Program-made: the position numbers and the translations under genes
NCBI GenBank assembly: GCA_030151505.1
Contig: JASLDQ010000272.1
Coordinates: 1 to 12,222, forward strand
Reading direction: 5' to 3'
From: Chromobacteriaceae bacterium
GTDB lineage: Bacteria > Pseudomonadota > Gammaproteobacteria > Burkholderiales > Aquaspirillaceae
Length of the DNA: 12,222 nucleotides
In this document: piece by piece, positions 1 to 7,345 of the stretch
Layout of the letters: each line of letters opens with the position of its first letter
How positions within the stretch are numbered: position 1 is the first letter of the stretch
The notes under the pieces: model-generated
The model's database searches: none
What the model was told of the DNA's origin: nothing
The model's input: the letters and a program-made list of their open reading frames with translations, nothing else

Positions 1-332
1 CCACGCCGTCGCTGGCGCCGCTGCCGTCGGACTGGCGCCAGCGCCTGCGCCAATGGCTGTCCAACGGCCAGCGGCACCGGATGATCGAACTGATCGAAGC
101 CTTCGAGGAGAGCTACCTCGCCACCCAGTCCTTCATCGACAACCCGCCGGACGACGTGCGCGTACTCGAAATCGCCCCCAGCCGCCCCTTGGCCAGCACG
201 GTGCTGGCCAGTACGCAGAAGGCGCTGCGCACCGACTACCACGCCGGCCGTCACTGCGGTGAGTCCTTCATGGCACGCATCACCCCGCGCCTGCGGCTGT
301 CTCAGGAAACCGGCGCCACACGCGGGACCTGA
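1..332 (+). CDS. C-terminal part of a patatin-like phospholipase family protein (5' end outside window)
   Basis: The frame is open from the left edge (first full codon at base 3) to a TGA at 330-332, leaving about 109 residues of a C-terminus. The stretch reading DDVRVLEIAPSRPLAS, followed about 15 residues later by DYHAGRHCGESFM, resembles the conserved tail of bacterial patatin-family proteins of the YjjU type. There a beta strand with an E-I-x-P-x-x-P-L pattern precedes a D-Y-x-x-G-x-x-C-G helix. The catalytic GxSxG serine and DG/A motifs would lie upstream, outside the window, so activity cannot be judged. The family hydrolyses acyl esters of lipids, but the substrate is unknown here. No intrinsic terminator follows; the 3' flank holds only GC-rich inverted repeats. 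The gene converges on narK2. The assignment rests on a tail motif alone and is moderate. Confidence 0.6.
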   Translation, partial: TPSLAPLPSDWRQRLRQWLSNGQRHRMIELIEAFEESYLATQSFIDNPPDDVRVLEIAPSRPLASTVLASTQKALRTDYHAGRHCGESFMARITPRLRLSQETGATRGT

Positions 333-606
333 TGGCGGGAACCCCAGACCCGAAACGCCGGCCGGCGGGACGACGCAAGCGGTTCGCCATCCATCCCTCA
401 ATCGCATCACGGCGACGGGAACCGAGGCGCTCAAGTCCGCCTCCGGTGGCAGGCCGGACGGAGGAAAAACATCGTTGCGACACCTCGGGTCGGCCTGCCG
501 CCCGGCATGGCGTCGCGCCTAAAGCGGTGAACTGGACCTCGGTCTCTCCAGTACGCTCCTCGCGACAGTGGCAGATACCGAGCGGCAAGCCATCCGGCGT
601 CCGCAC
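333..606. other. Non-coding gap between convergent genes, rich in inverted repeats
   Basis: No convincing gene lies between the patatin-like stop and the narK2 terminator. Frames that stay open here are GC-driven and lack a ribosome site. The stretch holds a 12-bp perfect palindrome CGCCGGCCGGCG (356-367). It also holds a 9-bp perfect inverted repeat GGCAGGCCG (448-456) / CGGCCTGCC (491-499), which extends to about 13 bp with G-T pairs and encloses a loop of about 34 nt. A 6-bp hairpin ACTGGA (531-536) / TCCAGT (547-552) follows. The larger inverted repeat could help end transcription of the upstream gene without a T-run. Confidence 0.55.
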
Positions 607-632
607 AAAAAAAAGCCGGCGCAAGGCCGGCT
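607..632 (-). terminator. Intrinsic terminator of narK2
   Basis: Read on the minus strand, AGCCGGC (632-626) and GCCGGCT (620-614) form a perfect 7-bp GC-rich stem around a 5-nt loop, followed by a run of eight T (614-607, sharing its first base with the stem). It lies about 30 bp beyond the narK2 stop codon and is a textbook Rho-independent terminator. It shows that the narK1-narK2 transcript ends here and does not run on into narGHJI. Confidence 0.92.
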
Positions 633-661
633 CAAGTGCAACAACATGGAGACCCAATCGG

Positions 662-2035
662 TCAGCAGGGAATCTCCGCTCCCTTGCGGGCATAGAACCA
701 CCAGTTGATGACGAGGCAGCTGACGTAAAAGCCGATGAACACATACAGCGCCGCATCCACCCCGCCGGTCATCTCGATGGAGGTGCCGAAGCTCTTGGGG
801 ATGAAGAAGCCGCCATAGGCACCAATCGCGCCGGAGAAGCCCACCACCGCGGCGGATTCGCGCGTCGCTTCGGCGCGGGCGGCGGTTTCGTTGTGCGGAT
901 TGAGCTTCTGGTGAAAGCGCTGGAAGATCGCCGGAATCTGCATGAAGGTGGAACCGTTGCCGACGCCGGTCAGCGCGAACAGGGCGAGGAAGCAGGCGAG
1001 GAAGCCGCCGAAGCTGCCGCCGACCCCGCCGTGCGGCAGGAAGGACAACACGCCGAACACCGCCGCGATCATCAGCACGAAGCTCCACTGCGTGACGCGG
1101 GCGCCGCCGATCTTGTCGGAAATCCAGCCGCCGACCGGGCGGGACAAGGCGCCGACCAGCGGACCGAGAAAGGCGTACTTGGTCGGATTGATCTCGGAGA
1201 ACTGGCCCTTGATGAGCAGCGGAAACACGGCGGCGAAACCGATGAAGGAACCGAAGGTGCCGATATAGAGCCAGCACATCAGCCAGTTGTGCTTGCGCTT
1301 GAAGATGACGGCCTGATCGGCGAAGGAGGCCTTGGCCGAGGCGATGTCGTTCATGCCGAACCAGGCGGCCAGCGTGGCGGCAACGATGAAGGGCACCCAG
1401 ATGAAGCCGGCGTTCTGCAGCCACATCTGCTTTTGCACGTCGCCCTTGACCCAGGTCAGCGGTTCGCCGCCCAGCGAGCCGAACACGCCGGCGGTGATCA
1501 CCAGCGGCACGACGAACTGCATCACCGACACGCCGAGGTTGCCGATGCCGGCGTTCAGCCCCAGCGCCGTGCCCTTGGCCGCCTTGGGAAAGAAGAAGCT
1601 GATGTTGGCCATCGACGAACTGAAGTTGCCGCCGCCGAAGCCGCACAACAGCGCCAGGGCCAGCATGGTGGTGTAGCTGGTGTTGGGGTTCTGTACCGCG
1701 AAGCCGATGCCGATGGCCGGGATCAGCAGCGAGGCGGTGGAAATGGCGGTCCATTTGCGCCCGCCGAAGATGGGCACCATGAAGGAGTAGAACACCCGCA
1801 AGGTCGCGCCCGACAGCGAAGGCAAGGCCGCGAGCCAGAACAGCTGGTTCTGCGAGTAGTTGAAGCCGACGTTGGGCAGGTTCACCACCAGGATGCTCCA
1901 CAGCACCCAGATCGAGAAGGCCAGCAGCAAGGCGGGGATCGAGATCCACAGATTGCGGTTGGCGATCGCCTTGCCTTCCTGCTGCCAGAAGCCGGGGTTT
2001 TCCGGCTCCCAGCGGGTCAATACATAGCTGGACAT
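662..2035 (-). CDS. narK2: Nitrate/nitrite transporter, NarK2 type (MFS, NNP family)
   Basis: Predicted 457-residue inner-membrane protein of the nitrate-nitrite porter family, resembling E. coli NarK, which exchanges nitrate for nitrite. The N-terminal W-x-P-E-x-x-x-F-W motif (residues 9-17) and IANRNLWISIP (24-34) are typical of the NarK/NarU branch. Conserved substrate-site arginines are visible: Arg80 in SGATLR and Arg299 in LSRPVGG, corresponding to E. coli Arg89 and Arg305. Nitrate-signature segments are NAGIGNLGVS (161-170) and GVGNGSTFMQIP (357-368). About 12 hydrophobic segments span the protein, and the length matches the family. The start at 2035 is chosen over an in-frame ATG at 2083 because AAGGAGA lies just upstream of it and because the family begins with this motif. 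It is the second gene after narK1 (61-bp gap) and ends before an intrinsic terminator. Being NarK-like, it probably acts as the nitrate/nitrite antiporter of the pair. Confidence 0.95.
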   Translation of the reverse strand: MSSYVLTRWEPENPGFWQQEGKAIANRNLWISIPALLLAFSIWVLWSILVVNLPNVGFNYSQNQLFWLAALPSLSGATLRVFYSFMVPIFGGRKWTAISTASLLIPAIGIGFAVQNPNTSYTTMLALALLCGFGGGNFSSSMANISFFFPKAAKGTALGLNAGIGNLGVSVMQFVVPLVITAGVFGSLGGEPLTWVKGDVQKQMWLQNAGFIWVPFIVAATLAAWFGMNDIASAKASFADQAVIFKRKHNWLMCWLYIGTFGSFIGFAAVFPLLIKGQFSEINPTKYAFLGPLVGALSRPVGGWISDKIGGARVTQWSFVLMIAAVFGVLSFLPHGGVGGSFGGFLACFLALFALTGVGNGSTFMQIPAIFQRFHQKLNPHNETAARAEATRESAAVVGFSGAIGAYGGFFIPKSFGTSIEMTGGVDAALYVFIGFYVSCLVINWWFYARKGAEIPC

Positions 2036-2096
2036 GAATGTTCTCCTTGGGCTTGTTGCGGCGGCGCGGACGACTGCCCGCACCGCGTATCCGGAA

Positions 2097-3344
2097 TCAG
2101 GCGCGGGCCGCGGCGGCTTGGCCGGCCAGCACCTGGGGTTTGAACGAGTAGTGCATCCACACGAGGCTCACGCAGACGGTGCCGTAGAGCAGCATGAAGC
2201 AGCTGGAGCGCACGCCGGTGATGTCCACCAGTGCGCCGAACAGGATCGGCAGGACGAAGCCACCCAGACCGCCGGCCAGGCCGACCACGCCGGACACCGC
2301 ACCGATGTTGTCGGTGAAGTCGTCCGAGATGAACTTGAATACACTGGCCTTGCCGACCGCCATGGCGATGCCGGCGACGAACATGAGGATGGTGAACAGG
2401 GTGGGGTTGAGGCCGATGTTCAGCGCCAGCGGGCCGCCGATGGTCGAGATCACCATCTGGGTCTGCGGGTAGGACAGCAGGAAGAACACCACCCACAGCA
2501 CCCACATCACCCACCAGGTGGTCTGGTGCGCGCCCCACTTGTCGCTCATCCAGCCGCCGATGGCGCGCAGCACGCCGCCGGGCAGCGAGAAGCAGGCGGC
2601 GAGGAAGGCGGCGATCTTCATGTCGAAGCCGTATTCGCCGACGTAGTACTTGGTCATCCACAGCGCCAGCGCCACGTAACCGCCGAACACCACCGAGTAG
2701 TACTGGCAGTAGCGCCACACGCGCGGGTCCTTCAGCACGACCAGTTGCTGGCGGAAGGTGACGCTGTTGCCGGTGACGTGCCTGCTGTCGGTGTAACTGA
2801 AGAACCAGAACAGGATGGCGGTCGCCAGCATCACCCCGGCATAGACCTTGGGCACCAGGGTCCAGCCGCCGGCGGCGATCAGCGCGGGAGCGACGAACTT
2901 GTTGACGGCCGAGCCGGAATTGCCGGCGCCGAATACGCCCATCGCAAGCCCCTGCTTGCTCTTGGGAAACCAGCGCGCCACGTAGGGGGTGCCGACCGAG
3001 AAGGTGCCGCCGGCCAGACCGATGAACAGGCCGATGACGAGGAAATGCCAGAACTCGGTGGCGAACTCCATCAGGAAGATGGGGATGACGGTCGACAGCA
3101 TCAGGATGAACATCACGATGCGGCCGCCGAAACGGTCGGTCCAGATGCCCAGCGGCACGCGGATCAGCGAGCCGGTCAGCACCGGGGTGGCGGCAAGGAT
3201 GCCGAACTCGGTTTCGTTGAGGCCGAGCTGCTGCTTGAGCGGAATGCCGACCACGCCAAGCATCATCCACACCATGAAACAGACGGTGAACGACAGGGTA
3301 CTGGAGGCCAGTACTGAATATTGCTTGAATGTCTGGGACGCCAT
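2097..3344 (-). CDS. narK1: Nitrate transporter, NarK1 type (MFS, NNP family)
   Basis: Predicted 415-residue inner-membrane MFS protein, shorter than narK2 and of the other NNP branch. That branch is thought to work as a proton-coupled nitrate symporter and appears as the N-terminal half of the fused Paracoccus NarK. Arg62 (GSLIRVPLG) and Arg260 (VLRAIGGWMSD) sit where the substrate-binding arginines of NarK fall. The signature segments are Gly-rich: GVFGAGNSGSAV (137-148) and GIAMAVGKASVFKFI (325-339). About 12 membrane segments are evident and the tail is Ala-rich. The ATG at 3344 is preceded on its strand by AGGGAGAAAAAC, a good ribosome site. It leads the narK1-narK2 transcript, divergent from moaA, with a candidate NarL box about 115-130 bp upstream. 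The transport mode is inferred from subfamily membership. Confidence 0.93.
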   Translation of the reverse strand: MASQTFKQYSVLASSTLSFTVCFMVWMMLGVVGIPLKQQLGLNETEFGILAATPVLTGSLIRVPLGIWTDRFGGRIVMFILMLSTVIPIFLMEFATEFWHFLVIGLFIGLAGGTFSVGTPYVARWFPKSKQGLAMGVFGAGNSGSAVNKFVAPALIAAGGWTLVPKVYAGVMLATAILFWFFSYTDSRHVTGNSVTFRQQLVVLKDPRVWRYCQYYSVVFGGYVALALWMTKYYVGEYGFDMKIAAFLAACFSLPGGVLRAIGGWMSDKWGAHQTTWWVMWVLWVVFFLLSYPQTQMVISTIGGPLALNIGLNPTLFTILMFVAGIAMAVGKASVFKFISDDFTDNIGAVSGVVGLAGGLGGFVLPILFGALVDITGVRSSCFMLLYGTVCVSLVWMHYSFKPQVLAGQAAAARA

Positions 3345-3458
3345 GTTTTTCTCCCTGAATGGGGAAGGGTTTTTTGACGAATCCAGTCTATTCGCCCGCC
3401 GTCCAGCGCCCCATCGGCCGGAAGACGGGAAAAACCGTGAATTTTGGCGTAGTCGGAC

Positions 3459-3474
3459 TAGTTCTTTGGAAGTA
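3459..3474 (-). promoter_or_regulatory. Candidate NarL 7-2-7 operator
   Basis: Read on the minus strand the sequence is TACTTCC-AA-AGAACTA. The NarL heptamer is TACYYMT and a dimer binds two of them in a 7-2-7 inverted arrangement. Each half here departs from the consensus at one position out of seven, and the 2-bp spacing is exact. The box lies about 115 bp upstream of the narK1 start, and the cognate regulator gene narL is in the same window. E. coli narK is also activated by NarL from upstream sites. Binding is inferred, not shown. Confidence 0.5.
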
Positions 3475-3598
3475 GAAAGGCATGCGCGACGGTCGAATAC
3501 CGGAACGGCCGCCGCGCAGGGCGGCGGGAAACCCCTGATGCGCGAGCCGGAACAACACTGGTACGATGCGGCGCCCGAACCCGGGGCATCCGGCTGTC

Positions 3599-3616
3599 CT
3601 AGGCATTTTTGCCTAG
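3599..3616. repeat. Perfect 18-bp palindrome (7-bp arms, TTTT core) upstream of moaA
   Basis: CTAGGCA and TGCCTAG are exact inverse complements around TTTT. No T-run follows on the + strand, so it is not a standard terminator for rightward transcription. It is centred about 65 bp upstream of the inferred moaA start of transcription, a usual place for an activator. It matches no regulator consensus that I recognise. An operator or a transcription insulator between the divergent units are both possible. Confidence 0.6.
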
Positions 3617-3637
3617 CCCGCCCCTCCTTACAGCCAG

Positions 3638-3666
3638 TTTTCCCGGCTTTGGCCCCGCCCTACAAT
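3638..3666 (+). promoter_or_regulatory. Candidate sigma-70 promoter of moaA operon
   Basis: TACAAT at 3661-3666 matches the -10 consensus at five of six positions. TTTTCC at 3638-3643, with a 17-bp spacer, is a weak -35. Transcription would start near 3673, giving a short leader of about 25 nt that ends in AGGA (3685-3688), nine bases before the moaA ATG. The weak -35 fits a promoter that needs an activator. Confidence 0.4.
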
Positions 3667-3697
3667 GACGACACTGCCAGCATCAGGATGTAACCCC

Positions 3698-4672
3698 ATG
3701 TTGCAAGACCGTTTTGGACGAAGCATCGAATACGTTCGCCTGTCGGTGACCGACCGCTGCGACCTGCGCTGCAGCTACTGCATTCCCAAGGGCTTCAAGG
3801 GTTTCGAGGAGCCGTCGCACTGGCTGACCTTCGACGAGATCGAACGGCTGATGCGCGTGTTCGTGTCGCTCGGCACCCGCCGCCTGCGCCTGACCGGCGG
3901 CGAACCCTTGCTGCGCCGCGGCATTGCCGAACTGGCCGGCCGGCTCAAGCGCATTCCGGGCCTGGCCGACCTGTCGCTGTCCACCAACGCCACCCAGCTG
4001 GCGCGCCATGCCGACGTGCTCAAGGCCGCCGGGGTCGACCGCATCAACGTCAGCCTCGATTCGCTGCGGCGCGACTGCATCACTGAAGTCACCGGGCTCG
4101 ACAGCCTGCCCAAAATCCTGGAAGGCCTGACCGCCGCCAAAAAGGCGGGGCTCGCGCCGATCAAGATCAATATGGTGGCCATGCGCGGCGTCAACGACGG
4201 CGAGATCGACGACATGGCGGCCTTCTGTCTGGAAAACGGCTTCATCCTGCGCCTGATCGAGGCGATGCCGATGGGCGACACCGGCCGCGCCACCAACTAC
4301 CTCGACCTGCAGCCGGTGCTCGCGCACCTGCGCGACAAGTTCGATCTGGTGCCGCAGACCCAGGAACTCGGCGGCGGTCCGGCGCGCTACTGGGGCAGCC
4401 GCGACGGCAGCTTCACCGTCGGCGTCATCACGCCGATCTCCCAGCACTTCTGTGCCACCTGCAACCGGGTGCGCCTGTCGGTGGACGGCACGCTGTACCT
4501 GTGTCTCGGCCAGGACGAGAAAATGGAGCTGCGCCCGCTGCTGCGCGGCGGCGCCAGCGACGAGGAGCTGGCGGCCGCGATCCGCGAGGCGATCGAGCTG
4601 AAGCCGGAGAAGCACGAATTCCGCGAGCAGCCGCACAAGCTGGTGCGCTTCATGTCGATGACCGGCGGTTGA
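3698..4672 (+). CDS. moaA: GTP 3',8-cyclase MoaA (molybdenum cofactor biosynthesis)
   Basis: Predicted 324-residue cytosolic radical-SAM enzyme. Its family converts GTP to 3',8-cyclo-7,8-dihydro-GTP, the first committed step of molybdopterin synthesis. The N-terminal 4Fe-4S cluster motif C-x3-C-x2-C is at Cys21, Cys25 and Cys28 (DRCDLRCSYC). TGGEP, the SAM-contact motif, follows near residue 67. The second, GTP-binding cluster appears as CATC plus a Cys 13 residues later (C-x2-C-x13-C). The protein ends in MSMTGG, keeping the C-terminal Gly-Gly tail essential in MoaA. Start 3698 gives the normal family N-terminus (MLQDRFGR); AGGA lies nine bases upstream. The in-frame ATG at 3665 would add 11 unconserved residues. 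It leads a compact operon with can, narX and narL. Respiratory nitrate reductase needs this cofactor, which explains the placement. The genome probably carries another moaA copy elsewhere, but that is not visible here. Confidence 0.97.
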   Translation: MLQDRFGRSIEYVRLSVTDRCDLRCSYCIPKGFKGFEEPSHWLTFDEIERLMRVFVSLGTRRLRLTGGEPLLRRGIAELAGRLKRIPGLADLSLSTNATQLARHADVLKAAGVDRINVSLDSLRRDCITEVTGLDSLPKILEGLTAAKKAGLAPIKINMVAMRGVNDGEIDDMAAFCLENGFILRLIEAMPMGDTGRATNYLDLQPVLAHLRDKFDLVPQTQELGGGPARYWGSRDGSFTVGVITPISQHFCATCNRVRLSVDGTLYLCLGQDEKMELRPLLRGGASDEELAAAIREAIELKPEKHEFREQPHKLVRFMSMTGG

Positions 4673-4682
4673 GGAGACGGCC

Positions 4683-5348
4683 ATGCCTGCAGCCATCGAG
4701 CGCTTCCTGTCCGGTTTCCGGCGCTTTCAGGAAAACTATTTCGGCGAGGATTCGCAGCTGTTCCGCGAACTCAAGCGCGGCCAGCACCCCGCCACGATGG
4801 TGATCGGCTGTTCCGACTCGCGCGTCGATCCGGTCACCCTGACCGGCTGCGAGCCGGGCGAACTGTTCGTCGTCCGCAACGTCGCCAATCTGGTGCCGCC
4901 GTGCGAGGACGAGGAACACCACACCCACCACAGCGTCTCGGCGGCGCTGGAATTCGCGGTGCAGAGCCTGAAGGTCGAACGCATCATCGTGCTCGGCCAC
5001 GCCAACTGTGGCGGCATCCGCGCGCTGATGCAGGACGAAGGCGAGCAGAACCGCGGCTATCTGGCCAAGTGGCTGTCGATCGCCGCACCGGTACGCGAGC
5101 ATGTGCGCGAACACTACGCCGACTGCGATCCGGCCTCGCAGGTCGCCATCGCCGAGCGGGCCTCGATTCTGGTGTCGCTCGACAACCTGCTGAGCTATCC
5201 GTGGCTGCGGGAGCGGGTCACGGCCGGACAGCTGACGCTGACCGGCTGGTATTTCGACATCAACGACGGCGCGCTGCACGGCTTCGACCTCGCCACCCGC
5301 CAGTTCATGCCGCTGGTGTGCCCGCTGGACCGGCGCCACCCCGCATGA
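4683..5348 (+). CDS. can: Beta-class carbonic anhydrase (CynT/Can type)
   Basis: Predicted 221-residue zinc enzyme interconverting CO2 and bicarbonate in the cytoplasm. Zinc ligands of the beta class are all present: Cys43 in CSDSRVDP, His106 and Cys109 in GHANCGG, with the Asp45-Arg47 pair that gates the site. Length and motifs match E. coli CynT and Can, and I cannot separate those two groups here. The start is supported by GAGGAG overlapping the moaA stop, with a 10-bp gap between genes. Its TGA overlaps the narX ATG (ATGA at 5345-5348), so its translation is probably coupled to that of narX. No cyanase or cyanate permease gene is adjacent. Its co-expression with nitrate-control genes is the odd feature: a need for bicarbonate, or pH balance during nitrate respiration, is only a guess. 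Confidence 0.95.
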   Translation: MPAAIERFLSGFRRFQENYFGEDSQLFRELKRGQHPATMVIGCSDSRVDPVTLTGCEPGELFVVRNVANLVPPCEDEEHHTHHSVSAALEFAVQSLKVERIIVLGHANCGGIRALMQDEGEQNRGYLAKWLSIAAPVREHVREHYADCDPASQVAIAERASILVSLDNLLSYPWLRERVTAGQLTLTGWYFDINDGALHGFDLATRQFMPLVCPLDRRHPA

Positions 5349-7291
5349 ACGCACCGGAGCCGACCGTCGACACCAGCGACCTGCCGCTGCGCAAGCGCCT
5401 GACCTTCCGCATCGTCGTCAGCATGGTGGCCTTCCTGCTGCTGGCGCTCGGCACCATCGGCCTCACCCTGATCCTGTCCTGGCAACTCGAAGGCACGGCC
5501 GCGGCCATCAACGATGCCGGCAGCCTGCGGATGCGCACCTATCGCTTCGCCTTCGAGCTGACCGCCTATCGGGACAAGACCGAGCAGGTAGCGCTAGTCC
5601 ACCAGCACCTGGACGAATACCAGCAGACGCTGGACAAGCTCTCCCGCGGCGACCCGAGCCGCCCGCTGACCGTGCCGAAGGACCGCGCGATCCAGCAGCA
5701 GCTGGCCGCCATCCGCGGTGAATGGAACGACCGGGTCCGCCCCATCGTGCTGGCCGCGCTGCAGGAGCAGACCGACCGCGACGCCCTGCTCCAGTCCCAT
5801 GCCGACGATCTGCAACACCTGACGACGACCATCGACCGCTTCGTCACCCTGCTGGAAATCGACAACGCCCAGAAGACCGAATGGCTGCGCCTGTGCCAGA
5901 TCGCGCTGGCGATGCTGGCGGTGGCCACCACCACCGCCCTGCTCTACCTGATGTTCCTCATCGTCATCCGGCCGCTCGACCGGCTGGCCAGCGGCATCCG
6001 CGGACTGACCGAGGGCAACTACGACGCCAAGGTCGACATCGACAGCGACGACGAGTTCGGCCAGGTCGGCGCCGGCTTCAACCTGATGGCCGACCGGCTG
6101 AAGAATGCCCACGGCCAGCTGGAGGCGCGCGTGCAGGAAAAGACCGCCACGCTGGTGCGCAAGAACACCGAGCTGTCGCTGCTGTATGACATGGCCGGTT
6201 TCCTCAACCGGCCGGCCAGCGTGGAAGAGCTGTGCGAAGGTTTCCTGCACCGCATCGTCGGCAGTTGCAAGGCCGACGGCGGCACGGTGCGCCTGCACGA
6301 CCACGCGCACGACGCGCTGCACATCGTGGCGCAGCAGGGCATGTCGGCGCAGATGCTGGAGCAGGAACGCTGCATCCACCTGGACCACTGTCTGTGTGGC
6401 GCCGGCGCCCGCCAGCAGGTCAACCGCATCGAGATGCTGAGCCCGGACACCACCGAAGCGGCCGGCTGCCAGCGCGAGGGGTATCAGGTCGTCACGATCT
6501 TCCAGATCGGCACGCAGGAGCGTTCGCTCGGCATCTTCAACCTGTATTTCCGCCATGCCCGCATCTTTACCCGGCAAGAAAGCCAGCTGCTCGAAGCGCT
6601 CGGCCAGCAACTGGCCACCGCCATCGACAACCAGCGGCTCGCCGCCAAGGAGCGCGAGCTGGCAGTGATGGAGGAGCGCAACCTGTTCGCCCAGGGCCTG
6701 CACGACAGCATCGCGCAGGGGCTGTCCTTCCTCAATCTGCAGGTGCAGATACTGGAAGGGGCGATGCAGGACCGGGACGGCGAGCTGGCGGAGCAGACGA
6801 TCAGCCTGATCCGCACCGGTATCCAGGAAAGCTACGACGACGTGCGCGAGCTGCTGAACAACTTCCGCACCAAGCTCGGCGTCGATGACCTGTCGACCGC
6901 CATCGGCACGCTGCTGGAAAAGTTCCGCCACCAGACCGGCATCAGCGTGGAGTTCCAGCACAAGGGCTTCGGCGCGCCGATCCTGCCGGAGCAGCAATTG
7001 CAGATGCTGTTCATCCTGCAGGAAGCCCTGTCCAACATCCGCAAGCACGCCCAGGCCGACCGGGTGGTCGTCCGGCTGGAGGACGATCAGGAATTGCTGC
7101 TGTCGGTCAACGACAACGGCGGCGGTTTCGATCCGGCCCTGCTGAACAGTCCGCCGGAAGAGCACTACGGCCTGAACATCATGCGCGAGCGCGCGCGCCG
7201 CGCCGGGCTGGAGCTGGACATCGCCACCACGCCCGGCCACGGCACCCGAGTCCTGCTGCGCCTGCAGCGGGAAAATCGCCAGCTCGCCTGA
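5345..7291 (+). CDS. narX: Nitrate/nitrite sensor histidine kinase NarX
   Basis: Predicted 648-residue membrane kinase. TM1 covers about residues 21-45 and TM2 about 182-208, enclosing a periplasmic helical sensor. The nitrate-binding P-box is clear right after TM1: INDAGSLRMRTYR (55-67), with the conserved Arg of GSLRM. A HAMP linker (about 209-262) and a GAF-like central domain (about 275-430) follow. The central domain holds clustered cysteines: Cys343, Cys349 and Cys351, plus Cys297, Cys308 and Cys375. Then comes a HisKA_3 dimerisation domain with the phospho-acceptor His453 in GLHDSIAQGLSFL. The HATPase part has an N-box at QEALSNIRKHAQ (559-570) and a G-box at DNGGGFD (590-596). The ATG overlaps the stop of the carbonic anhydrase gene; a much longer upstream extension of the frame lies over that gene and is not real. 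It pairs with narL, 54 bp downstream, to sense periplasmic nitrate or nitrite. Confidence 0.96.
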   Translation: MNAPEPTVDTSDLPLRKRLTFRIVVSMVAFLLLALGTIGLTLILSWQLEGTAAAINDAGSLRMRTYRFAFELTAYRDKTEQVALVHQHLDEYQQTLDKLSRGDPSRPLTVPKDRAIQQQLAAIRGEWNDRVRPIVLAALQEQTDRDALLQSHADDLQHLTTTIDRFVTLLEIDNAQKTEWLRLCQIALAMLAVATTTALLYLMFLIVIRPLDRLASGIRGLTEGNYDAKVDIDSDDEFGQVGAGFNLMADRLKNAHGQLEARVQEKTATLVRKNTELSLLYDMAGFLNRPASVEELCEGFLHRIVGSCKADGGTVRLHDHAHDALHIVAQQGMSAQMLEQERCIHLDHCLCGAGARQQVNRIEMLSPDTTEAAGCQREGYQVVTIFQIGTQERSLGIFNLYFRHARIFTRQESQLLEALGQQLATAIDNQRLAAKERELAVMEERNLFAQGLHDSIAQGLSFLNLQVQILEGAMQDRDGELAEQTISLIRTGIQESYDDVRELLNNFRTKLGVDDLSTAIGTLLEKFRHQTGISVEFQHKGFGAPILPEQQLQMLFILQEALSNIRKHAQADRVVVRLEDDQELLLSVNDNGGGFDPALLNSPPEEHYGLNIMRERARRAGLELDIATTPGHGTRVLLRLQRENRQLA

Positions 7292-7345
7292 GCGGCATGG
7301 AATAATCCGGCGCATTCTTTCGGCAGACACGAGCAAGAGAACACA

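Larger units (their letters stand above)
3345..3697. promoter_or_regulatory. Divergent control region between narK1 and moaA
   Basis: This 353-bp stretch holds no gene and must carry the promoters of both the narK1-narK2 and the moaA-can-narX-narL transcripts. Visible elements are a 7-2-7 NarL-like box (3459-3474), a perfect hairpin-palindrome (3599-3616) and a moaA promoter (3638-3666). On the narK1 side the only -10-like string is TAGACT read leftward from 3390, with no clear -35. No good FNR/Anr/Dnr box (TTGAT-N4-ATCAA) is visible. The nearest is a lone half-site TTGAC at 3374-3378. Confidence 0.75.

Noticed and set aside
332..2143. A 600-codon open frame on the + strand opposite narK2
   Set aside because: Low-complexity Arg/Gly/Glu/His-rich translation, lying antisense to a clear transporter and running through its terminator.
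2034..3317. A 427-codon + strand frame opposite narK1
   Set aside because: His/Gln/Gly-rich antisense shadow; narK1 has motifs, membrane segments and a ribosome site.
3374..3387. Possible FNR/Anr box TTGAC-GAAT-CCAGT before narK1
   Set aside because: The left half fits but the right half matches ATCAA at only one position.
4901..5344. Upstream extension of the narX frame
   Set aside because: It lies entirely over the carbonic anhydrase gene in another frame and is Arg/Pro-rich. The NarX N-terminus and first membrane helix fit the ATG at 5345.
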